DNA of 64,000 nucleotides from NCBI RefSeq assembly GCF_902806685.2, contig NC_048542.1, positions 1,534,533 through 1,598,532 on the forward strand, given 5' to 3'. Numbering within the stretch: position 1 is the stretch's first letter; each line of letters begins with the position of its first letter. Under the pieces are notes generated by a model that had not been told where the DNA came from, did no database searches, and saw only the letters and a program-made list of their open reading frames with translations. Source of the stretch: Maniola hyperantus (Eukaryota > Arthropoda > Insecta > Lepidoptera > Nymphalidae). The position numbers and the translations under genes were made by a program. Positions 21,701-33,700 of the stretch are shown piece after piece.

Positions 21701-24700
21701 AACAAAGGTAGGTGATACTACTGATGATTACTGATATGATATAACGCGAAAAAATCCAAATAAAATTCTATATTTTGTAAATGTTCACGATATTATGTTG
21801 CAAATAAAACATCTGACTGACGCTAGAGGTCAATGAACGTTGCGTAAGTAAGCCATTCGGAGTCAATGCCACTTCGTGGGTGGGACATTGACCCGAGTTT
21901 TGCGTGCTATACATTGCGGGTTTGAAAGACAGTAAATCACTAAAACTACTAAATGAGTGACCTAAAAAAAGTCTCTCTACGAGAATCCACGATCGATTCT
22001 CCAAGGCAAGATAGCTGGAGAAGTGGAAAACGTAGTAGGAAGTTACTAAATAATTTTAAATACATATCAAACATTGCGTAACCGGCAGGAATCGAACCTG
22101 CCTCTTCTGGGTTCGCGCCCGATGCCTTGACCACTCGGCCACGGTCTCGCTTACTGCCAGTGACGAAATTGGTGATATGTATGTTAACTCAGTACTCAGA
22201 CCGTGGCCGAGTGGTCAAGGCATCGGGCGCGAACCCAGAAGATGCAGGTTCGATTCCTGCCGGTTACGCAATGTTTGCTATGTATTTAAAATTATTTAGT
22301 AATTTCCTTGAAGTGTAAAAACACAAAAAAATTATAAAAACTAGCTGATGCCCGCGACTTCGTCCGCGTGGATTTAGCTTTTAAAAATCCTGTGGGAACT
22401 CTTTAATCTTCCGGGATAAATATAAAGCCTATGTCCTTCCCCGGGATGTAAGCTATCTCTGTACCAAATTTCATCAAAATCGGTTGAACGGTTGAGCCGT
22501 GAAAAGCTAGCAGACAGACAGACAGACACACTTTCGCATTTATAATATTAGTATGGATTAAGTAGGAAGTTGTTATAAAGGAAGCGACATAAGTACTCAG
22601 AAATGAAGAACACATGACAAAAGTTTTCTCTGGCTGACCATAGCTTCAGTATAAATATGGAGTCCCCATGAGGATATGGTTTTACTCTTACCCGTACTTT
22701 CTGTTGCGAAAACTTCCTCTGCTGCTTGAACATCTCGTTGGTTTGGTTGTCTCGCTCCAGGCTCGCTCGGGGCTCGCTGTCGCGCTGCAATCGCTTCGCA
22801 TCCAGTGTGAGACGGTCGCTTACCATGTCTAGCCTGTCTTCACAGGATTGACGAATGTGCTCCTGGGAATAAAGGAATCTATATAAATACGGTGAAACTG
22901 AGTGATTGCCTCATTGATTGTCGTAAGAAAGTTCAGAGTCACTCAGCGGGCGATGGAGAGAGCTATGCTTGGAGTTTCTATACGTGATCAAATCAGAAAT
23001 GAGGAGATCCGTAGGAGAACTAGGTTGCAAAGCTGAAGTGGCAATGGGCAGGGCACATAGTTCGTAAAACTGATAGACGTTGGGGTCCCAAGGTGCTGGT
23101 ATGGCGACCTCGTACCGGAAGACGCAGCGTTAGACGGACGACATCAGACGAATCGCACGGAGCCGCTGGATTCAGGCGGCGCAAGACCGTGGCGTTTGGA
23201 AGTCGCTACAAGAGACCTATGTCCATCAGTGGACGTCTATCGGTTGATGATTATGATTTATTGCCTTATCAATGTAAGTTAGGACGTAACAGAATTTCAC
23301 CGTGGTTAACCTCAACGGAGACAAGCAAACTACGCTGGTATAATAGTGCTCAAGTATGTTTGCAAACACAGGTGTACTCTCTATTTTAAATACATATCAA
23401 AAATTGCGATCCTTAATGGATACCTACCCCTACCATCCCTTCTTAATAGATACCTACTCTTTACAAAGAATAGACCCTCCAAATTTCATGTCTTTAGGAC
23501 CAGCGGTTTAGGCTCTGCGTTGATATATATGTCAGTCGGTCAGTCAGTCAGGACTTTGAATTTTATATATATAGATTTCCTTGAAGTGTAGGTCAAACAC
23601 TATAAAAATTATAAAATTATAGTACTCTCTTGCTCGGACTTTGAGAGTGATCTCAAAGTCCGACTTGAGATTTCTCACATAAGTAGGTTTCATTATAGTT
23701 CCAAGACAGTGGGCTTAATATAGAAAAAACTGTGTTGTAAAGATCGTCATTGATAAATTACTTTGTTCATAATATTCAACAACAGTTCAATATTGCAATA
23801 ATTATCAATTTTTCATCAAGTTTAATGTTACATTCTTTAAAAAATTTCAACCGTTGAGTATTTCTTTGTAAAAGGTTGTTTGTTTTAAATTAATGCATAG
23901 ACATGGACGCCATTTCTTTTCCTTTTATTATCGCACAAAATTTAAATAAATGTCCTTCCTTTCTTTTCTTTTAATTAAAATATATCGTTGTATATTTGCT
24001 CCGTCTTTACGGAGCGTATTAATTATATCTTTTGACGAAATTCGTGAAGTAACTCTTCGTTAGTGAATCGTTGAATGATTTCCCGAGGGGCCGAGTAGAC
24101 ATCTGCGTCGAAAACGTTTCTATCTTAAGAAATAAAATCTGAGGTAACTAACTCTTAGATTTGTAATTAATCACTGAAGAATTTCTCTTGACAAATTCGA
24201 AATTCAAATACAAAAGTAATTGTGAGCTCTTGATTTTTCAAGGTTTAGCTAAGACGACAGTCTCCTATTTGGAGAGTCCGAGATTCGATCCTGGGCACAC
24301 ACCTAAATACAGGGTGTAACCAGAACGCTGGCAAAAACGAATCAGCTTGGTCAGCTTGCCCACTATGGTTCAAAACCTTCTCATTCTGGAAGGAGACCCA
24401 GTCTCAGTGATCCGCCGGCGATGACAGACACGACACGACAGATTTATGTGACAATATAGCTCTGTCTCGTTTTATCTCTGTCCTAAGTCTAAGCTAAGTC
24501 AGAGTGCGCTCTATAGACCTCACCCTAAAACCTGTCAGTAGGTCAGGGTAAGGTGGATTTAGCAGACCGTATTTCAGTCAAGTCAAGTCAAGTCAAAGTC
24601 AAATGATTTATTCAAAATAGGTAATAAATTACTCTTTTCGATTGTCAGTTGTTGGATTTGTAAGATATCATCATGATCAACCCATCACCGGCTCACTACA

Positions 24701-27700
24701 GAGCACAGGTCTCCCTCTCAGAGTGAGAAGGGTTTTGGCCATAGTCTACCACGCTGGCCAAGTGCGGATTGGCAGACTTCACACACCTTTGAGAACATTA
24801 TGGAGAACTCTCAGGCATGCAGGTTTCCTCACGATGTTTTCCTTCACCGTTAAAGCAAGTGATATTTTAATTACGTATGTTCTTTGTAAAGAGTAGGTAT
24901 CCACTAAGAAAGGATTTTTCGAAATTCCACCCCTAAGTGGGTTAAATAGGGGATGAACGTGTGTGAAAGTCCGTCATTTTTCAAGTTATTTGCATGAAAA
25001 TTGGTATTTGGGTTTTCGGTCATAAATGAAGAAATACGTGTTCTAGGATTTTTAGAAATTCTAAATCTAAATTCCACCCGAGCAAAGCCGGGGCAGGTCA
25101 GCTAGCAAATCTAACAAAATTCACTCGATATTTCTTTGGTTTCCGCCTTTGAAAGATCATTATGTTACATTTTTACACATCATTTACTCGCTCGAAGCTT
25201 TGTCTCTTTTATGAAGAACTCGCACATAAGACAATGGCCCATTTTGGATTCAATTGCTGCTTTTTCGAATACTCCATTTATTTAAATATTTCAACTGATT
25301 GACAGACATTTTGCACAAGAACTTAAAGGTACTTACATAGTTACTTAAGCATTATTTTTGAAAATTCATCCCTGATCGATTCACGTTGGCAAATAATTGA
25401 AGCGAAATTCGCTTTTACAATCAATACAATTTAAAAAATATATTCTATTCTATAAAAATATATCATATTCTAATATTGACCTCCCACCTAAAACACTTAC
25501 TGATTTTTTTTTGCACAAAAACAAAAAAAAAACTGCATTTGTGCCAATATTAAAATTAGATTTCACCTTATATATTATATAGCTTTCTAGATGATGCCAG
25601 CCACTTCGTGCACGTGGATTTAGGTTATCAAAAATACCGTGGGAACTCTTTAATTTTCCGGGATAAAAGTAGCTTATGTCCTTCCCCGGGATGCAAGCGA
25701 TCTCTGTATTAAGTTTCGTCAAAATCGGTTGAACGGGTGGCCGTGAAAGGCTAGCAGGCAGCCAAATAGACAGAGAGACACACTTTCGCATTTATAATAA
25801 TATTAAGTATACATTAAATTGCGTAAGTAAGCCATTTAGAGTCAATGTCACGTCGTAGGTGGGGCATTGACCCCAGTTTTGAACGCTATAATATATTGTG
25901 GGTTTGAAAATACTAAATCAGTAAAACTAAAATGAGGCAAATGGTTTTTTTTTAAAGAATATTAGCCATGTTAAAAGACTAATATTCCCCTTTCCTCTCC
26001 AACTAAGCGTGAAGCTTGTGCTAGGAGTGGGTACGACAATAGTGCAACGGGCGGGGTTTGAACCATCGACCTTTCGGTTTTCAGTCCACTCCTTTACCCG
26101 TTGAGCTATTGAGGCTTCAATTATTGGTATTGTCTTTAGATAGTATAACAATAACGCTAAGTTGTTGCGAGCGTTGTGGTTACACCCTGTACAGTTACCT
26201 TGATAATCTTGTGGTCCTGGTATAGCTTCCTGATGCACTTGAAGAAGAAGACAAAGCTCATGCCCGACAGGATCAGGCAGAAGATGATCAGGATCACTTT
26301 GATGTGTGTTTGGTGGATCATGGACTCCGTTGTGTGCTGGAACAAAAAACTGTGTTAAGTACTAACGTTTTTAGGGTTCCTTCTCGTTAGCTTTGAACGA
26401 CAAATTTCGGTCGCTTTTTCCGCGGTAAGATATCACTCGCGATGGTTTGTTTGAATACCCAGGATTTTAATAGGGATAATAGGAGTTTTAGCAGAAATAA
26501 TGGCAGTTTTAGTATGAATGACGGCAGTTCTATTAGGAATAATGGTAGTTTTAGTTGGAACAAGGAAGTTTTATTTAGAATAATGGGAGTTTTAGTAGGA
26601 ATAATGGGAGTTTTATTAGGAATAACGGGAGTTTTAGTAGGAATCATGTGAGTTTTAGTAGGAAAAACGGGAGTTTTAGTAGGAATAATACGTATGTGAT
26701 TTAGTAGGAATAATGGGAGTTTTAATATAAAAAATGGGAGTTTTAGCAGGGATAATGGAAGTTTTAGTAGGAATAATGGGAATATTACCACACATTTGTC
26801 CGGCTCCTCGTCGGCTTTGAGCCTGCAGTTGGCGTAGTTGTCGCACTTCAGAATGCTGGCGATGCAGGTGTTGTCTTCGCAGTCAAACTCCGTGCTCTCG
26901 TCGCATTTCTCTACAAACATGTTTTGTTTTTAGAGACAGATCCAGTAATTTATTTGAAATATTGGTGTATGTTTGTATTTAGGTTTGTTCCATAGTAGCT
27001 GATAGCTCCATTGTATACGGAGCCGATTTTGATGAATGGGATGTCAATTGATTCGTTATTATGGTCCAAACTCAAAACTCAAACTCAAATTATTTATTCA
27101 GAATAGGTAAAATGTTACACTTACGTTCACATATGGGAGTCCGTTTTACTGGTACGTTTTTAACGGATACATCATAAATTTATGCTCTGTTCACACATAG
27201 GCACCGTATAACGTTCAACGGATCCGTCATTACTGGATACGATGTGTGAACAGAAAACTCGCAGTAAAACACACAGTATCTATCCGTTAAAATTCTACGT
27301 ATCCGTATATTTCCGTTCCGTCCGTCCAGTATTCGATGACAAAACGGAATGTAATTTTTTTACGGAACGATATTTTTTACTGTATACAGAATACTGTGCC
27401 ATAATATGTGAAGTCGCTTATACAACTACATACGCCATCGACGAAAAAAAACGTACACGATAAAACGGAACAGTAAAACGGAGACATGTGTGAACCGGCC
27501 GTTACTGATTGTCAAAATTGTAACAGAGAGAGCCCTATACTAACTTCTCTCCATGGATAGAGTATAGCGCTTACCATTATTATTAGCGTTCAGGGTCCTA
27601 AAAGCGGTGAAAGTGGCGTTTATCTTAACAGCTCCGTTCCTCGCGGCGTACAGTCGCACGTGCATCACGTTGCTGTGGTCCTCACCGTCCTTGCCCGAGT

Positions 27701-30700
27701 CTTTGGTTGTCACCGGGTTGGCTACGGAACCACAGTAGTGGACCAACCTGGGAACAAAGCAAATTAATCGCATCTTTTTAACCGACTTCAAAAAAGGGGG
27801 AGGTTTTCAATTCGTCGGAATCTTTTTTATTTTTAGGGTTCCGTACCTCAAAAGGAAAAACGGAACCCTTATAGGATCACTTTGTTGTCTGTCTGTCTGT
27901 CAAGAAACCTACAGGGTACTTCCCGTTGACCTAGAATCATGAAATTTGGGGAAAAATCTGAAAACCGTGAATTTAGGGTTAGATCACACAAAAAATTAAA
28001 TTGTGGTCATGAACTAATAATTAGTATTTTCAACTTTCGAAGTGAGTGACTATATCAAGTGGGGTATCATATGAAAGGTCTTTACCTGTACATTCTAAAA
28101 CAGATTTTTATTTATTTGTATGCATCATAGTTTTTGAATTATCGTGCAAAATGTCGAAAACATACGACTGTAGTACGGAACCCTCATTGCGCGAGCCTGG
28201 CTCGCACTTGGCCGGTTTTTGATTTTTTACATATGTTCCCCGATTACTCGAAGATGCCTGGACCGATTAAGAAAATTCTTTTTTTTTTGTTTGAAATGGT
28301 ATACTTCAAAGGTGGTCCCATATAAATTTGGTGAAGATCTGATGAACATTTTCGAAGATAGATAATGGAACTCCTCAACGGATAAGAGTAAATTGCTCGC
28401 GATCAGTGTAATAGCTTAGTAAACAGTAGATTTTTAACCAGTCATAGCATATTTTAATACCATGGGGCCACCAAAAATTGTGAAATATTTTTTTTTTACT
28501 CGAGTAGACCCGTATGCTCTGTAGTGAGCCAGCCAAGGGTTGATCATGATGAGTATTGATTCTGTTTTCACGAGTAAGTTTCAATTTTATTAGTAGGTAC
28601 AATAAGAAAACTTCGACTGTAAAAAGTTTTTTACTCTTATTGGTATAATGCCCCATGCTATGTTGAACGACATTATTTTATTCATACGACTCTGTAAAGT
28701 TTATTTTTCTTATCTGAGTTTCCATTGTACATTGTTCGTGGTAAGTACTTATATTACAGTGACCCTTATCTATTATTATCAGATTCAAAAGGGCGAAGGG
28801 AAAATATTTTTCGAATAGCTTTAGGAAGTTTTATTAAATATTTGAGTTAGGGAAGGTAAGTGAACAGAACAGGGAATGCGTGGAGACTATTCTCCACGCT
28901 TTCCATATGGACGTGAGAAAAATTTACAACCTTTTTATTGATCTACTAGCTGAAACCCGCGACTCCGTCCAAGTAGATTTAAGTTTTTAAATATCCCATG
29001 GGAACTCTTGGATTTTCCGGGATAATAGTAGCATAATATTATGTCACTCTCTAGGTCTCTAACTGTATCCATGCAAAAAATTACGTCGATCCGTTGCTCC
29101 GTTGCGGCGTGATTGAAGGACAAATCAACAAAGAAACGCATTTTCGTATGTATGAGTAGTGATTACGAGTATTTGAGTACTCCACGGAATTCCAAATATC
29201 CTAATAGAAACGGTATCAGTGGATTTCTAGCAACTCATAATATCTTCCATACATCTAAAAGACTTAACTGGCTTAGCAAAGCTATCGACGTAAGTAGAGC
29301 TTAAGCCGCTCTGGATGCAACGACATGAAGTTTTGTATGTAGGTTCTTTGTAGGTTATACCGTACCCCGACTAAGAAATTTGAAATTTCGAGCAAAGCTG
29401 AGTAGATGAGCTAGTACAGAACTAATTTAAAAGCATATATTTCTAGTATCCAACGCAACATAAATTAAACTAACGCTATGCAAATAAAAAATGGGTGGTG
29501 TCGAGGAACGCTTGGCAAAAGCAAAGCTTATACGAATTTTTCGGGGCATGTAATTTTCAGTGGAAGTATATATCACATTTTAAATTAAAAGTAATGTGAA
29601 GAATTTATGTTTTATAGCGTGTACAGAACTTGTCCACGACAGAGAAATTAACGGTGAGGGTGACGATTTTTATCGGTTTTCTCCCTGGCGGCCGAGTGCA
29701 CAACGACACAAGCTTTGCTTTAAAAATGATTTTATAATAACGCACACTGATGTCACAATAGACATATGCGCGGCCACTAACACTTTTTTACCATTTCTAT
29801 GCATATTCTGAATTCTGTGGCGGCTAGTAAAACTAAGCAAAATCTAGCCAAATATTAAAGATCTGAAATGAGCTTACTTTTCATCGAACTCCAATACGCT
29901 TCCGAAAACTTGAATGAAGTTTTCTTCGCACTCGTTTGGCTGTCCAATAATGTATGTGGTGAAATTGAGGTAAATCTGAAAAAAGGACCAAATATTAATA
30001 GGGAATATGCAGAATCTAATTTTTTATAATTGTAATTCACTTTTTACATTGTTATAAAATATTACATAGTAAAAAATATAAATATTGTTTGAAATGCTCA
30101 AAAAAATTTAAAACATTGCTGATCTGTTCAAACGCCGCCATTTTACGCGGGCTTTGAATGACGTCACGATTCACGTCAGTCACCTGTCACTTGACAGTAT
30201 TACTATAGCAGAAAAAATTGAAAACGTGAATCGTGACGTCACGTTCCGTTGGTTTTGAAGAAATGCAGCAAGTGAAAGCTGATTCCAATTTTGTTTGTTC
30301 CAAATGGAAATTGCTTAGCATAACGGTAGGAGGATATGTATGTACCAGCAGTGGCGTGCACAGTGTTTGAAGCCAGGGAATGCGTTAGTTAAGTAGGAAC
30401 CTATTTACTGGCAGGTCATAATGAAAAATATGCATGGAGCTATTACAACTGGGGTAAGCAGTGCATTTATGCCTCTATGACCTCTGCACGCCACTGCGTA
30501 CCAGGCGTCCAGGTGGTAGATGAAAATTGTTTCAACGTACGATGCGATCCATAGAGATATAAAGAATTGCCCTAATGTCCTATAGAAAATAGCGGATCGG
30601 AAACTAGCTCAAGCTTATCGAAATTGTCATAAGTGTGTAAGAGACAATACAACATTTCAACATAACTATAAAAACAGGGTTTCGGCACAATCCGCCATTT

Positions 30701-33700
30701 GCTGTGCCAGTGTAAGTAGGTACTTGTTTTTCTTGTAAATAAATAACCTAATCTTTTGTTATGACAGCTGATTAGCTGATACTATGAACAAGCGCCGCCA
30801 TTTTCTGTGCCAAAAAATACACGGTAAAACCGTAAGTATTTTCTCTCGATTAGTTTAAACACTCTAAGATGCAATCACAGAATAGGGAAGGTGACAAAAA
30901 CAGTCAAGAAATAGGTATAATCCATTACCTTATGTCCCGCTGGCACATCAATCCTCCACAAGAAGTCTAGCGCCTGATTGGCAGACTTCTCTAAGCAATC
31001 CTTGTCCATGTTGTCCGATTCTATCATGCCGTACTTCCCTTCGAAAGATTTGTAGCACGAGTCTGGGATGCGAACTGAAACAAAAGAAAACTTTAAGTCC
31101 CGTATAAAAAAAAAATTAATAAATAACCCAAAAATAAATTATTTCTCAGTGATTATTAAATAGAGGGTCTTCCAAAATACGTAAAATCCACGTCCTTTGT
31201 TAGTTTTAAGTGTAACAACCATTTTAATTTCGATAATCGATATTAAACTAAAATAAAAACCGGCCAAGTGCGAGTCAGGCTCGCGCAACGAGGGTTCCGT
31301 ACTACAGTCGTATTTTTAAAAATTTTGCATGATAAGTAATTCAAAAACTATGATGCATAAAAATAAATAAATATCTGTTTTAGAATGCACAGGTGAAGAC
31401 CTTTCATATGCCACCCTACTTGATATAATTATCTTACTTCGAAAGTAGAAAATATTAACTATTCGTTCATGGCCACAATTTTTTTGTGTGTGATGTACCA
31501 GAAATTTACGGTTTTCAGATTGTTTCCCTTTTGTCTGCTATAAGACCTACTTACCTGCCAAATTTCATGATTGTAGATCAACGGGAAGTATCCTGTAGGT
31601 TTCTTGACAGACAGACAGACAACAATGTGATCCTATAAGAGTTCCGTTTTCCTTTTGAGGTACGGAACCCTAGAAAATCATAGTATATGCAGTGCATGCT
31701 CATCCTACTAAGAACTTACCACTATTGGGCACGTTTAAAAAAGCGATTTGTATCCGGAACCCCTCGTACTCTATGGTGTCATCGGAATAGAACTTCAGCC
31801 AGGCGTGAGGCCCTGACGTGGTGATCTGACGTGGGAACGTCTCTCCGCACAGTTTGTCCAGCAGGTTGAAGTAACCTTTGTCACCATCACGGATCTGGCA
31901 AAAATAAATGCAATATAATAAATGGAATATTGTCCATGAAGGACTAAAATGGGGCGCAGGCACACGATGGACTAACAGGTACTATGGCGAAACACTTTTT
32001 TACTCCTCCAATATAATTTAACTAGCTTATGCTCGCGACTTTGTCCGCGTAGACTACACAAATTTCAAACCCCTATTTCACCCCCTTAGGGGTTGAATTT
32101 TCAAACATCCTTTCTTAGCGGATGCCTACGACATAATAGCTATCTGCATGCCAAATTTCAGCCCGATCTGTCCAGTAGTTTAAGCTGTGATAGCGAACAA
32201 ACAAGCAGGCGAGTCGCCTGATGTTAAGTGATGGAAAGGAAAGGAACCGCCGATGCGTTGCCGGCCTTTTAGGAATTTGTTGGTCCGCCCCTTGAATAAC
32301 CCCATGTTGTAATCTAGTGGGAACACCGCCGATGGGAGTTTCCCATCCTTTTATATATTTGGATTTCGTGCAATTACACCGTTTTGTTCGCCACCTCCTC
32401 AAAATGATGTTATTATCAACATTTACTTCCATTAATTAAACGTTAGGTCATGACTCATGATATTCTGATATTGATACTTACTTCTAAATAATCATAAGAA
32501 CATTCGGAATGGTACTCTATGTGGAACATGTCGACGAACGTGAGCTGGACTACTTGATTATCTGCACCTGGAAACATTGTTCAAGTTAAATTTCAAACTA
32601 CCATTTAACCCACTTAGGGGTGGAATTTCGAAAAATACTATCTTACCTACTCTTTACAAAGAACACACCCTCCAAATTGCATGTCGCTAGGACCAGCGGT
32701 TTAGGCTGTGCGTTGAAATACCTATAAGTCAGCCAGTCAGTCATTCCGTCAGTCAGGACTTTGAATTCTATATATACAGATACCAAAATTGTTATATTTC
32801 AGAAAAAAAAATACTATTTGCCAGTAACTGATAACCCAACACTTAATCTGCGTAGATTTATGTTTTTAAAAATCTCGTGGTGACACTTTGATTTTTCGGG
32901 ATAAATCGTAAGCCTATGTATCTGTCCAGATCTTACTATATCCATGCAAAAATCACGTTCATCTGTTACTCCGTTGCAGGGTGTTAAAAGATACCGAACT
33001 AAAAAGTACCATTTTAGGTCACTGAGCCAGTGTAGTAACACTGGCTCAGTGACCTAAAAGAAGATTTTGGTATCCGACACTAAAAGTGGTCACTCATGCC
33101 TGTCCTGCACTCATCAAACATCATAATCATCAGCCGAAAAACGTCCCCTGTTGGATGTAGGCCTCTTGTACGGACTTCCATATACCAAGGTCTTGCGTTG
33201 CCTGAATCCAGCGGCTCCCTGCGACTCATTTGATATCGCCTGTTCACCTAGTGTTCGGCCCTGCTTCATGCTGATTGGCACTTCTAAGGGCTTGTAGGTC
33301 TTTCCGTGCTTCAACAATACCTTGACGTCTTCCAATAGCACTTTTCTCCCTACATGAACCTCTCCTACTCTCTCTAAGTGACCGAGCCTTACGGCGTCTC
33401 ACTAATTTAGAGTACCTATACAATTATATTCCAATTGTAGACTAGTAGAGTTTACAGTTTTGAAAATATTATAGAGAACTTTTAAGGTAGCTCAGTTCGG
33501 TGCTTTCTCCATACAAACGTAGGAGGGAAATTACAACAATATTCGATATTGTACGCACAAAACTAAGAATTATATCGATTTATCTCGTCATTATCTAGGT
33601 TTATTGATATATAAAATATTGAAAAAAATATTGATTTAAAAGTTACGAGGCTCAAAAGATTCCTATTTTAACACTAAATTAATGACAACTTTGGGCGTAA

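Noticed and set aside
22198..22268. Possible functional tRNA gene
   Set aside because: A and B boxes are clear, but acceptor-stem halves pair poorly and the same sequence is repeated with a common tail; it is a SINE head. The same holds for 9160, 41770 and 48218.
22691..22700. Alternative donor AAA|GTACGG for gene 2 exon 10
   Set aside because: The downstream CGG|GTAAGA gives exactly the 171-nt length of the gene 1 exon and is a better consensus.
26441..26788. CRISPR-like array
   Set aside because: 21-bp units are contiguous with no spacers, in a eukaryotic intron.
767..26910. Gene 1 as an assembly artefact of gene 2
   Set aside because: Introns share no sequence and proteins differ at many positions, so the two are genuine separate copies.
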